A stretch of DNA of 64,000 nucleotides from Taurinivorans muris (GTDB lineage: Bacteria > Desulfobacterota > Desulfovibrionia > Desulfovibrionales > Desulfovibrionaceae): the NCBI RefSeq assembly GCF_025232395.1, contig NZ_CP065938.1:1798001-1862000 (forward strand), in the 5' to 3' direction. Below are positions 50,705-59,292 of the stretch, in pieces (the stretch's first letter is position 1; every line of letters begins with the position of its first letter). Both the position numbers and the translations under genes were made by a program. Below the pieces are notes generated by a model that worked only from the letters and a program-made list of their open reading frames with translations, had not been told where the DNA came from and ran no database searches.

Positions 50705-52852
50705 ATGGTAACAATAATTACAGGAACAACAAATAAGCCAGTTTCTAGTGAAGAGTTAAAAAATTTTTTTCAGCAACATTCTGAGCTTGAAGGATATCTT
50801 TATATTGGATATCCAATTATTGGTACTGTAGAAGGAGCATTTCCAATTGATTGTTTATGGGTGTCACCAAATCATGGATTAGTTATTTTTAGTCTTGTAG
50901 AAGGAAAAGCAGTAGATGATTATCAGGAAATACAAGATGATTATGTTAATAAAATGGAAGCAAAGCTGAAAGGACATAAAGAATTAATGCAAAAAAGAAA
51001 GCTTTGTGTTGAGATAAATGTTATTACATATGCACCTGCTTTATCAAAAAACTCCTATAATGATGAAGACTATCCTTTTTGTATAAATAATAGTGAACTT
51101 GAAAATTGTATTAAAAATTTTCAATGGAATGATAATATTTATTATGAAAAACTTGTTTCAGTTTTACAGGCGATTTCAACAATTCGAAAAGGAAAAAAAC
51201 GGAGAGAGGTTAATAAAGTTTCATCTAAAGGAGCAAAATTAAGAAGCTTAGAAGATTCTATTGCTAATTTGGATAATCAACAAAGTCGGGCTGTTATAGA
51301 AACAGTGGAAGGAGTTCAGCGAATACGAGGATTAGCTGGATCAGGTAAAACTATTGTTCTAGCTTTAAAAGCAGCCTATTTACATGCTCAACATCCAGAA
51401 TGGAAAATTGCTGTTACATTTAATACGCGTTCTTTAAAGGGGCAGTTTCGTCAATTAATAAATACCTTTTATATAGAACAAACGAACGATGAGCCAGATT
51501 GGGATAATCTTCAAATTATTCATGCCTGGGGAGCTCCTGGCGGTGGAGAAAAAAACGGAATTTATTATAATTTTTGTTTAAAAAATAATATAGAATACTA
51601 TGATTTTATGGGTGCACGTAGAAAGTTTGGTGCCAACGATCCTTTTGGGAGAGTTTGTGAGGAAGCTTTGGGTAATATGAAAAAGAATATTGAAGAATAT
51701 GATGTTATTCTTGTTGATGAAGCTCAAGATTTTTCTCCTGCTTTTTTACGGCTTTGTTATGAAATGCTTAAAGAGCCTAAAAGACTTGTTTATGCATATG
51801 ATGAACTTCAAAATTTACGTTTGCAATCATTGCCATCACCTGAAGAAATTTTTGGAAGATTAAAGGATGGTACTCCAAGGGTCAAATTTAAAATATCTGA
51901 AAAAGGGCAACCTCAGCAAGATATTATTTTGGAAAAATGTTATCGAAATTCGCGTCCAGTTTTGGTAACAGCTCATGCTCTGGGGTTTGGAATTTATCGT
52001 CAGCCTACGAATAAGGGGCAAATAGGACTTGTGCAAATGTTTGAGCAAAGTAGTTTGTGGGAGGATGTTGGTTATAGGGTAGAGAATGGGGAATTATCTG
52101 ATGGTAATCATGTTATTTTAGCACGGACTAAGCAAAGCAGCCCTGAATTTTTAGAAGAGCATTCTTCTATTGATGATTTGATAGTATTTAAAAGTTTTGA
52201 TTCTAAAGAAGAACAGAATGAATGGGTTGTGAGAGAAATTAAAAAGAATTTAAAAGAGGATGAATTACGGCCTGATGATATAATTGTCATTAATCCTGAT
52301 CCATTAACAACCAAACAAGCTGTTGCACCTATTCGTTCTCTTTTATTTCAGTCAGAGATTCAAACGCATACAGCAGGAGTAGATACAGCTCCTGATGTTT
52401 TTTTTACTGAAAACCGAGATTCAATTGCTTTTACTGGAATTTATCGAGCTAAAGGAAATGAGGCTGCAATGGTTTATATTATAAATGCTGAACATTGTTT
52501 TGATTCACATTATGGTTTAGCTAAAATTCGTAATCAATTATTTACTGCAATAACTCGCAGTAAGGCATGGGTCAGAGTGTTAGGTGTTGGTGATAGTATG
52601 AAGGGATTAATTTCTGAATATAAACGAGTAAAGGATCATGATTATAAGTTAGAGTTTGACTATCCTACGAGATTAGAGCTAGAACGCATAAATATTATTA
52701 ATCGTGATATGACAGATGCTGAAAGAGAAAAAATAGAAAAAAGTCAAAATGATATTGATAAATTGATTAAAGGATTGGAAGATAAGACATTACTGCCAGA
52801 GGATTTTGATGCAGAGCAATTAGAACGATTATGGCAACTTTTAAATAGATAA
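50705..52852 (+). CDS. Superfamily 1 helicase/ATPase with extra N-terminal domain (putative defence)
   Basis: A 715-residue protein. Residues 1-170 form an N-terminal domain possibly related to NERD nucleases (GYPIIGTVEG...DCLWVSPNHGLVIFSLVEGK). Then come QSRAVIETVEG, Walker A GLAGSGKT, Walker B ILVDEAQDF, motif III-like AYDELQNL, and the C-terminal UvrD-like IYRAKGNEAAMVYIIN and FTAITRSKAWVRVLG. It is strongly A+T-rich and unlike the core genome. It forms a two-gene unit with the DUF2290 protein 12 bases downstream. Such pairing in a mobile island suggests phage or plasmid defence, but that is inference. Confidence 0.82.
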   Translation: MVTIITGTTNKPVSSEELKNFFQQHSELEGYLYIGYPIIGTVEGAFPIDCLWVSPNHGLVIFSLVEGKAVDDYQEIQDDYVNKMEAKLKGHKELMQKRKLCVEINVITYAPALSKNSYNDEDYPFCINNSELENCIKNFQWNDNIYYEKLVSVLQAISTIRKGKKRREVNKVSSKGAKLRSLEDSIANLDNQQSRAVIETVEGVQRIRGLAGSGKTIVLALKAAYLHAQHPEWKIAVTFNTRSLKGQFRQLINTFYIEQTNDEPDWDNLQIIHAWGAPGGGEKNGIYYNFCLKNNIEYYDFMGARRKFGANDPFGRVCEEALGNMKKNIEEYDVILVDEAQDFSPAFLRLCYEMLKEPKRLVYAYDELQNLRLQSLPSPEEIFGRLKDGTPRVKFKISEKGQPQQDIILEKCYRNSRPVLVTAHALGFGIYRQPTNKGQIGLVQMFEQSSLWEDVGYRVENGELSDGNHVILARTKQSSPEFLEEHSSIDDLIVFKSFDSKEEQNEWVVREIKKNLKEDELRPDDIIVINPDPLTTKQAVAPIRSLLFQSEIQTHTAGVDTAPDVFFTENRDSIAFTGIYRAKGNEAAMVYIINAEHCFDSHYGLAKIRNQLFTAITRSKAWVRVLGVGDSMKGLISEYKRVKDHDYKLEFDYPTRLELERINIINRDMTDAEREKIEKSQNDIDKLIKGLEDKTLLPEDFDAEQLERLWQLLNR

Positions 52853-52864
52853 AGGGATAGGTTT

Positions 52865-53524
52865 ATGTTAGGTATTGATGAGGTATATAAACAAATTCTA
52901 AAGCTAACATCAGATATAATTGAAGCTGGATTATGTGATGATCAAAATTATCCATCAAAAAAAGGTGATAAAAGAGGTGAATCATCAATAGGGATTAATA
53001 CTAGTCAAGATAATTCAATTTGTTTAAAAAACATTTCTTATAGTGAAATGTATAATGAACTTTATAAGACAAAAAATTATAATTTAAAAATGATAGATGG
53101 GGCTTTGATTTCTTTATTATATAGATTTCAAGATAATCAAGTTGTTACACATCGTTTATCTTTTTTCCCTGCACCTAATTTAGAACATTTTCAAAATGAG
53201 CCTGAACTTTATATGGAAGATGAATTGTATCTAGAAATTTATGATAAAAGAACAGTTATTGTTCCATTAAGATTTGATTTTGATTCTAGTGAGTCATTTA
53301 TACCAGTAGAACATCCTAAGTCACATTTAACATTGGGACAATATAAAAATTGTCGAATACCCGTTTCTTCAGCTCTTTCTCCTTATCAATTTATTTCTTT
53401 TATTATACGAAATTTTTATTATACTCAATTTATTTATTGTAATCTTACCTGTTTTTCAGAAAAATTTTCTAAAAGTATTGTTTCTGCAGAACAAGAATTG
53501 ATCCATATTTGTACAGCTATATAA
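52865..53524 (+). CDS. DUF2290-family protein
   Basis: A 219-residue soluble protein. The segments MIDGALISLLYRF, FFPAPNLEHFQNEPELYMED, PLRFDFD and HPKSHLTLGQYKNCRIPV match what I recall of DUF2290. No catalytic motif is obvious. It follows the helicase by 12 bases and shares its low GC content, so the two act together or were acquired together. It ends near a hairpin (53574-53614). Confidence 0.78.
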   Translation: MLGIDEVYKQILKLTSDIIEAGLCDDQNYPSKKGDKRGESSIGINTSQDNSICLKNISYSEMYNELYKTKNYNLKMIDGALISLLYRFQDNQVVTHRLSFFPAPNLEHFQNEPELYMEDELYLEIYDKRTVIVPLRFDFDSSESFIPVEHPKSHLTLGQYKNCRIPVSSALSPYQFISFIIRNFYYTQFIYCNLTCFSEKFSKSIVSAEQELIHICTAI

Positions 53525-53573
53525 AATACGGCAGAATATATAGAAAAGAATTTTTTTATTTTAAATAAGATGG

Positions 53574-53614
53574 AAATAAACAGGCCTAGACGTTAATGTT
53601 AAGCCTGTTTATTT
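53574..53614. terminator. Hairpin with 12-bp perfect arms
   Basis: AAATAAACAGGC (53574-53585) and GCCTGTTTATTT (53603-53614) flank a 17-base loop and end in T residues. It follows the DUF2290 gene. Confidence 0.75.
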
Positions 53615-54006
53615 ATATTAAATATGAGATATCCTAGGGGATGTCTCTTGTTTTGTCCAATAGATTGTTTGAAGTGCCCTCTTTTTTCACCATACTCATG
53701 TTGATGCAATTTGATAAATGACACGTCAATGATAATTGCTTCACAGTCAGTATTTATGGAGAGCATTTTCAGGATATCATCCCAAATTTCCAGTTTTGCC
53801 ATTGAAGAAAACGTTTATGAACTGTTTTCCAAGAATCAAATTCAGACGGTAACTCCCACAAGATGCACCGGTTTTTAATATCCATAGGATACCATTGAAT
53901 AATAATCGGTTATCCTTGCGTTTGTGGCCTCTTGTTTCGCTGTTATTTTTGCTAGCATAGGATCTATTACAGCCCATTTTTTATCAGAAATATCATGTCT
54001 GCTCAT
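53599..54006 (-). pseudogene. IS5-family transposase remnant, N-terminal part only
   Basis: The minus strand starts MSRHDISDKKWAVIDPML at 54006 and then continues in changing frames: HKRKDNRLLFNGILWILKTG, LPSEFDSWKTVHKRF, then DDILKMLSINTDCEAIIIDVSFIKLHQHEYGEKRG. These are segments of IS5-type transposases, with several frameshifts. The DDE core beyond the first Asp is missing, and the frame runs out into the hairpin at 53603. No terminal inverted repeats were identified. Confidence 0.75.
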
Positions 54007-54160
54007 AAATAAAGTTAAATATATATTAAAAATATGTTCAGATGTTATTTAGAGACAGCTCTTAACATAGTTTTTAGCTTTTTTTGAAATAATGGATAAA
54101 ATAAAAGCGATCAACTTTTTATGGTTGATTGCTTTTGCTTTGGATATTATTTTTATATTT

Positions 54161-54748
54161 TTAAGTTGAGAATTCATCTGCTAAATGATTGCTTAGTTCA
54201 GATAACGACCTGATTAGACCCAAATTACTATATTCAAAGTTCTGTGTTAAACTATCCCACTGCATAAAACCGAGACAATGTTCTTGATGCTTACCATTGA
54301 CAATGGTTTGAATATTAGAAATATGTGCTTCTGTAGAAAGAATATGAGCTAATCGTGGACTTGCCCCATTATCAATATTGACCAGAAGCCCATATTTTGC
54401 TCCTGAAACTAAGCAGTATCCAACAAGTTGCGACCATTCTTTTAGCCCTGCACTATTCATTAGTTTAATTTCTAGAATTAAAATTTCAAATTGCGTTTCA
54501 TCAGTAATTAAAGCAAAAATATCAAGATTTAGTGGAGGAACTCGATTTGCAAAATTTTGAACGCAGGTACATATATCTGGATGTTCAGAAATAATTTTTA
54601 AAAGATTAGTTTTTAATTCTCCAATCCCCCAAAAGACATTAAGCTCTTTATGGCGTTTTGTTCTGAAATTACTTTTAAGCTGTACCTCAATAAAAGTTTG
54701 AATTTCTGGATAATATGAAACTTCGTTTCTATTACGTTTACCGGGCAT
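54161..54748 (-). CDS. PD-(D/E)XK restriction endonuclease candidate of the R-M cassette
   Basis: A 195-residue protein. D76 in PPLNLD, then E93-x-K95 in ILEIK, give the PD-(D/E)XK metal site. A preceding helix with E44 (GIGELKTNLLKI) fits the fold. ATG 54748 has GAGGAGG upstream and overlaps the end of the LAGLIDADG-like gene by 11 bases; the longer frame to 54796 is less likely. As last gene of methyltransferase-LAGLIDADG-nuclease it probably cuts unmethylated sites. The family is not named. Confidence 0.72.
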   Translation of the reverse strand: MPGKRNRNEVSYYPEIQTFIEVQLKSNFRTKRHKELNVFWGIGELKTNLLKIISEHPDICTCVQNFANRVPPLNLDIFALITDETQFEILILEIKLMNSAGLKEWSQLVGYCLVSGAKYGLLVNIDNGASPRLAHILSTEAHISNIQTIVNGKHQEHCLGFMQWDSLTQNFEYSNLGLIRSLSELSNHLADEFST

Positions 54749-56129
54749 TTCGTAAGTCCTCCTCGGTAATTTGGCGAACAAGTAATTTGTATTCATTGTC
54801 TGGTGAATTTGTTACTAATCGTTTGTAAACATTAGGATTTCGAGCTCCAATTAAAGCTCCACGGCCATTCCCCACAATAACCAACGGTGTGAGTAGATCA
54901 GGCTTTCTTATTTCAACTAATGAATTTACATCATTTTGTGAATGGCGTTCAACAATTTGCAGATACCCCTTTGGACGCTTGCCAGAAAGTTCATCATTGT
55001 TTGCAATGACATAAGCTATCGCTTGAAGAATTTCAGCTATTGGATAACCAGTATTGGCAGTCATGCCATACAACAAAGCAGTCTTATCTTTCTTATACTG
55101 ATCTATTAAGGTTCTAATATTTATATTAAAAGAAGTGTACTTTCGTTTTGATAACAGAGGATCTGCTTGAATAAGCTCCTCAATCTGAATGTAGTTATCC
55201 TTATGTAAAATTGGAAATGGATTAATCAATTCTCCAATATACTTAAACTGCTCTCTAATTTTACAGTATGGGGCGTGTTCGCAGCCCATTACCGTACAAA
55301 AATGTCTGAAATGAATGTAATGTCCCCCTCTAATGACTTCTGGCAAACGAGCATCATTTTCAGCTGGATGCACTGTTGATGAAGTGAAGTGCATATCCCT
55401 CATCTCACATTTTTCCGCAATATGAGTTTTTCTCTGTAATCTACGATTTTCATTTGATGTTTCTGCTTTGGTTCTAAACGCAAATGCTCCGAACTGAGCA
55501 TATTGATCCAATAAAATTCGCAGTTTAAAGCCCTTATTCCATTGGGTATAGTATGAATCACTCGTGCAATGGATATTGGGATGATTCCAGTTCACTTGGT
55601 CAGGAATACAATTTATGCTATATAACAGCCGACATAAATCACAAACAAAATTAAAGTTGTAGCCTTTAATTTCAAAAGAAATAATTTGGTGTTCATCAGT
55701 AAAACGACGTTGAGATTTTGCCATGCTTCCGATTGTATCTGCCAACCCTGCAATAAAGCGGCGCTTAAGATTATCATCAACTAATTCTAATATCACTTGA
55801 CCAATATTAGCGTTTCCTCGAAGTTCTCCTTCACATGTAATGCCATAATGTGTAAGATCATTTTTTACCGCTGTTGTATCACCTTCGCAAAGAATAGTCC
55901 AAGTACCTCCAGGAGTTGTTTCATATTGCACTGAAAGGTCATAAACTGCTCGAAACATTTGCCCCACTTTGCGTAAAATATCTCCAGCAATATCTCCAGC
56001 ACGCTGTGGATTTTCAAGGTATGACCCCCATTTTTTATATGGCAAACGAATACTAAAAATATCTTCGGCATTTCCGAATATTCCCCCACCTATGATTAAT
56101 CCTAATAGGTATGCTTTATCTGTATTCAT
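54738..56129 (-). CDS. LAGLIDADG-fold protein lacking catalytic acids (R-M accessory or specificity subunit)
   Basis: A 463-residue protein with two degenerate LAGLIDADG helices, LLGLIIGGG (residues 8-16) and IAGLADTIG (126-134). The acidic residue that normally cuts DNA at position 8 of each motif is G15 and I133, so strand cleavage by this fold is unlikely. Cysteine clusters near residues 180-300 (CDLCRLLYSINC, CTVMGCEHAPYC) could hold zinc or an Fe-S centre. It lies between the methyltransferase (11 bases) and the nuclease (overlap 11 bases). I infer a DNA-recognition role, as in other non-cleaving LAGLIDADG proteins. Confidence 0.7.
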   Translation of the reverse strand: MNTDKAYLLGLIIGGGIFGNAEDIFSIRLPYKKWGSYLENPQRAGDIAGDILRKVGQMFRAVYDLSVQYETTPGGTWTILCEGDTTAVKNDLTHYGITCEGELRGNANIGQVILELVDDNLKRRFIAGLADTIGSMAKSQRRFTDEHQIISFEIKGYNFNFVCDLCRLLYSINCIPDQVNWNHPNIHCTSDSYYTQWNKGFKLRILLDQYAQFGAFAFRTKAETSNENRRLQRKTHIAEKCEMRDMHFTSSTVHPAENDARLPEVIRGGHYIHFRHFCTVMGCEHAPYCKIREQFKYIGELINPFPILHKDNYIQIEELIQADPLLSKRKYTSFNINIRTLIDQYKKDKTALLYGMTANTGYPIAEILQAIAYVIANNDELSGKRPKGYLQIVERHSQNDVNSLVEIRKPDLLTPLVIVGNGRGALIGARNPNVYKRLVTNSPDNEYKLLVRQITEEDLRNAR

Positions 56130-56140
56130 TTTCTTGTTCC

Positions 56141-57400
56141 TTACATTTTATTTATGGCTTTCTTAAATACTTGCTCCATTATTGTAGAAGCAATATTATA
56201 TGCCAGCATAACAGGCACCGCATTTCCTATAACTTTATACATTGCGGTAATATTTCGTGCTGTATCTGTTAAAAAGTTAAAATCATCAGGAAAAGTCTGG
56301 ATACGAGCAACTTCTCGTACTGTAAATCTTCTATTTTCAGTAGGATGTATAATGCCGCAGTTCTCTGGTTGAGCAGATGCCGTCATAGTTCCACAGATTT
56401 CATCCCTTGAAAAACGCCGGTAAAAGTTGGGTGAATGGTATTTTTTCATGTTATCTCGAATTTTTTGAAAGCGAGGAGCTAAATGTTCATACGGAACATC
56501 CTTCCATGAACCTCCTTCAGGAATAAATCTAACCATGTCCAATGCCTGCGGTGAGAGTGTCCAATCCACATTGTTAGCTACTTTCGATGGAATATCTAAA
56601 ATATTACGTAACGCCAGTTTTTCTTTCGTTTGTTTTTTGGGAAACTGAAATGTAATGCCTAAATCTTTTCGGATACCTACAAATAAAACTCTTTGCCTAT
56701 TTTGGGGAACTCCATAATCTGATGCATTTACAAGCTGATAAACAACATTATACCCTATACCGTTCATATTGGATAAATCTTCTACAATAACTTCTGCCAA
56801 ATTGCGTCCATCAACATATTTAGTCGAGAGCAACCCTTTTACATTTTCAAAGATAATTACTTTGGGCTTCTTTTTTTGAATTATGCGCAAACATTCTTTG
56901 TACAACATGCCCCGAGAATCATGAACACCTTTCCGGTTACCAGCATTAGAAAAAGGCTGACATGGAAAACCAGCAGTTAAAATATCACCATCTGGAATTT
57001 CATCTTCTCCAATCGATAGTATATCACGTTTATCTATATAACCTATATTCAGTGAATAAATTGCTTGTGCATCAGCGTCAAAATCATTTGCAAATACAAT
57101 GTCAAATCCTGCTTTTTTAAAACCTAAATCCATACCACCGCAACCTGAAAATAGAGAAATTAGACGAGGATTTTTCGGAGGATTTAGTTCTAATTCTGGG
57201 AAAGGTTGTTTATTGTATATAGGGGGCTTTTGACAAGAATTAGACACATATTCGTCAATGTCACATGCACGAATCCGCCAAGTACGGTTACCAAGTTTTG
57301 ACGCAGGTAAACTACCATTTCCAATCATACGGCGTATAGTTTTTTCAGAAAGCTGTAAATATTGAGCTGTTTGAGAAACAGTTAACAGTTTCGTATCCAT
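56141..57400 (-). CDS. DNA (cytosine-5)-methyltransferase with N-terminal helix-turn-helix
   Basis: A 419-residue type II methyltransferase. FSGCGGMDLGF (motif I), GFPCQPF (motif IV, C147 nucleophile), FENVKGL (motif VI), QNRQRVLFVG (motif VIII) and GNAVPV (motif X) are all present. Residues 1-55 form an excisionase/MerR-type helix-turn-helix (LTVSQTAQYLQLSEKTIRRM), unusual for this family, which may let it repress its own operon. It is the first gene of the three-gene cassette and protects host DNA before the nuclease is made. Confidence 0.93.
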   Translation of the reverse strand: MDTKLLTVSQTAQYLQLSEKTIRRMIGNGSLPASKLGNRTWRIRACDIDEYVSNSCQKPPIYNKQPFPELELNPPKNPRLISLFSGCGGMDLGFKKAGFDIVFANDFDADAQAIYSLNIGYIDKRDILSIGEDEIPDGDILTAGFPCQPFSNAGNRKGVHDSRGMLYKECLRIIQKKKPKVIIFENVKGLLSTKYVDGRNLAEVIVEDLSNMNGIGYNVVYQLVNASDYGVPQNRQRVLFVGIRKDLGITFQFPKKQTKEKLALRNILDIPSKVANNVDWTLSPQALDMVRFIPEGGSWKDVPYEHLAPRFQKIRDNMKKYHSPNFYRRFSRDEICGTMTASAQPENCGIIHPTENRRFTVREVARIQTFPDDFNFLTDTARNITAMYKVIGNAVPVMLAYNIASTIMEQVFKKAINKM

Positions 57401-57847
57401 AAGTTAATTTCCCCACTCTATTCTTCGTTATTTTATATTTTAATATACGAATCTTCCGATGTCAATAAAATAAGGGAAAATATAGGACATTAATGGACTT
57501 TTATGGACACAATAACAATATACGCAATACTAATAAATATTTCTCTATAATTAATTAAATTATTTTATAGTATTCATGAATTCATATATTACGGTTAGAA
57601 CATCAAGTTTAGAACAAACGAATGATGAGAATAATGAAAGAATAATGTTTGTGCTTGAAGGATGGGAAAGCTTTTCTAACGTAGAATCAAAGATAATTTA
57701 ATAAATTAATATACATGATTAATAATAGTTTCATATGACTTTAGGCTGAAAAAACTCAAATTAGATTTATCAAAAAGCACACAAATAAAAAATTTTTTTT
57801 TAAGTTATTTGATTAATGGGGTATTACATTTTATCCTATTATAAATT
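57401..57847. other. AT-rich non-coding stretch upstream of the R-M cassette
   Basis: This holds the promoter of the methyltransferase operon at its left end. A 41-codon frame (57576-57701, MNSYITVRTSSLEQ...) is open but has no clear ribosome site and is not annotated as a gene. Confidence 0.4.
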
Positions 57848-57903
57848 ATAAATAAAGCAATGCTAATTTGAAAGATATTTTTTACTGGCATTGCTTTATT
57901 TAT
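57848..57903. terminator. Hairpin with 16-bp perfect arms
   Basis: ATAAATAAAGCAATGC (57848-57863) and GCATTGCTTTATTTAT (57888-57903) flank a 24-base loop. It lies downstream of the ribbon-helix-helix operon (minus strand) and probably ends it. Confidence 0.75.
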
Positions 57904-57952
57904 CATGTTTATATCTAACGCTAAGTTCAGAAAACTTTAACAAATGATAGTC

Positions 57953-58114
57953 TTATAAATCTTCCTCTTCTTCATAGCATTCAAAGGGAAAATTGTCCGT
58001 ATAATCTCTGAGAGCCCTTCTGATGATTTCAAAACGGGGTGTATAGTATTCTTTTTCAAAATAAATAATTTTGTCGTACAATTCGTTGGGCAGCTGAATT
58101 TTGATGCGTATCAT
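57953..58114 (-). CDS. Small ribbon-helix-helix protein (third of three)
   Basis: A 53-residue protein, MIRIKIQLPNELYDKIIYF followed by a helix (PRFEIIRRALRDY) and an acidic end. The beta strand then two helices fit the MetJ/Arc/CopG fold. AAAGAGG precedes ATG 58114. It begins 12 bases after the middle gene and is the last of the operon. Confidence 0.7.
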   Translation of the reverse strand: MIRIKIQLPNELYDKIIYFEKEYYTPRFEIIRRALRDYTDNFPFECYEEEEDL

Positions 58115-58126
58115 TTTACACCTCTT

Positions 58127-58357
58127 TTAATAATAGTTTTTATAATATTCTAAGGTCATGGGCGGTTCTTCGTCCGTACATTCAATTTTCTTTGGCGTGC
58201 AAAAATCACTGTTCAGGCAGTAAAGTTTTTCGGTTTCTTCCAAATGTTCCTCTATGGCCTCGATAATGACTTCTTTTACGGGGATTTTTCTGCACTCTGC
58301 AACCTGTTTTAATCGTTCCAATACTTCTGTTTCAATATTGACAATAAGTTGTTTCAT
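58127..58357 (-). CDS. Ribbon-helix-helix (CopG-like) protein, antitoxin type (second of three)
   Basis: A 76-residue protein. The first ~45 residues (KQLIVNIETEVLERLKQVAE, PVKEVIIEAIEEHLEE) form the DNA-binding domain. The C-terminal 30 residues (CLNSDFCTPKKIECTDEEPP) are extended and could wrap a partner, as antitoxin tails do. No toxin gene follows. It lies 11 bases after the first gene. Confidence 0.75.
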   Translation of the reverse strand: MKQLIVNIETEVLERLKQVAECRKIPVKEVIIEAIEEHLEETEKLYCLNSDFCTPKKIECTDEEPPMTLEYYKNYY

Positions 58358-58368
58358 GTTCTCCTCGC

Positions 58369-58593
58369 TTATTTCTTTAGGACGGTTTTGTTTTGTTCGA
58401 TTTGTTCCTGTTCCGTAAGATAGATTTTTTCCAGTTCTTCAAGGTGCAGGCGTATTGCTTCTTGGATATAAAATGTTTTGCTGCGGTCGGTGCGTTCCGC
58501 AAGCCGTTCCAAACGGGCGTGCAGTTCGGGTGTCAGCCTTAATGATGTGGAATATGCTTTTCTTTCTTGGTTGGTTTTGAATCCGCTGTTCAT
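58369..58593 (-). CDS. Ribbon-helix-helix (CopG-like) protein, antitoxin type (first of three)
   Basis: A 74-residue protein with the strand AYSTSLRLTPELHARLERLA and helix DRSKTFYIQEAIRLHLEELE, the RelB/CopG type. It is the first of three small tandem genes and starts 38 bases downstream of a 30-bp near-perfect palindrome, which it most likely binds. No toxin was recognised within the operon. Confidence 0.8.
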   Translation of the reverse strand: MNSGFKTNQERKAYSTSLRLTPELHARLERLAERTDRSKTFYIQEAIRLHLEELEKIYLTEQEQIEQNKTVLKK

Positions 58594-58630
58594 GCTTTAC
58601 TCCGGTAAGCATTATTGTGTTGCTGTGTAT

Positions 58631-58660
58631 TATAAGTGTATTACATGTAGTACACTTATA
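58631..58660 (-). promoter_or_regulatory. 30-bp near-perfect palindrome in the promoter of the ribbon-helix-helix operon
   Basis: The arms TATAAGTGTA and TACACTTATA and the inner TACATGTA are symmetric; only one base pair of the 30 bp breaks the symmetry. A perfect -35 box TTGACA (minus strand, 58667-58672) stands just upstream, so a bound repressor would cover the -10 region. Confidence 0.7.
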
Positions 58661-58871
58661 TGACTATGTCAAGTTAACTTTATGCAGGGAGGAGAGAATA
58701 GGTAATTAAGAAATATTGCGTTGCACCGACAGTGCAGAAAATATTGATTACAGAATTGCTTGAACGATGCAGAACAATTTTTTTGATTGAGGATATAAAT
58801 TTTTTGTGGGGAATAGTGTGGGGAAGATAAACAAAAAGGACTTAGAATTTTCTCTAACTCCTTCAAATTTT

Positions 58872-58948
58872 TGGCGTCCTCAAGGGGATTTGAACCCCTG
58901 TTGACGGCGTGAAAGGCCGCTGTCCTGGGCCGGCTAGACGATGAGGAC
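58872..58948 (-). tRNA. tRNA-Glu (anticodon TTC), CCA encoded
   Basis: On the minus strand, acceptor arm GTCCTCA pairs with TGAGGAC. The anticodon loop CTTTCAC has anticodon TTC, the T-loop arm contains GGTTCAAATC, and the terminal GCCA is encoded. All four arms fold. tRNA-Glu genes often serve as integration sites, and the accessory island lies on its 3' side; no duplicated 3' end was found by eye. Confidence 0.95.
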
Positions 58949-59292
58949 GTATGCCGTGAAAAGTCTTTTATGTGATATTGCATGCTTTGTCAAATGTTTT
59001 TTTTTTTTTTTTTGAGAAAAGGAGATATTTTGATAGAGTTGTTACAGTAGATGGGGTTTTCAACATCAATATTGATATTGATGTTGAAAAGGTCATCCTT
59101 ATTTGTTTGATGTTACTTAACCTTTTGGCATAACTTTAAAAAGTAATCGCTTGATAGCTTGATGTAATGGAAAAATATTGAACGTTATGATGAAAAAATA
59201 TAGTCAGACTGATTATTGAACGAACGGATATATTATTGACTTTTTATTGATAAGAAGATAAATAAGTTGAATAAAAATATAAAGAAGTGTTT
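58949..59292. other. Non-coding stretch with T17 tract and perfect palindrome
   Basis: It contains a run of 17 T residues (58997-59013) and a 34-bp palindrome (59057-59090), then AT-rich sequence up to the PD-(D/E)XK gene. No gene is seen. Confidence 0.5.
59057..59090. repeat. 34-bp palindrome with 16-bp perfect arms
   Basis: TTTTCAACATCAATAT (59057-59072) and its exact complement (59075-59090) are separated by TG. It is too symmetric for chance but has no obvious terminator U-run and no recognised protein partner. Confidence 0.7.

Noticed and set aside
57576-57701. 41-codon frame upstream of the R-M cassette
   Set aside because: Protein-like composition but no ribosome site or recognised relatives; left unannotated.
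58669-58983. 104-codon open frame across tRNA-Glu
   Set aside because: It runs through the tRNA gene and is an artefact.
58997-59013. Run of 17 T residues as a phase-variation switch
   Set aside because: It is in non-coding DNA about 280 bp from the next start and not placed between promoter elements that I can recognise.
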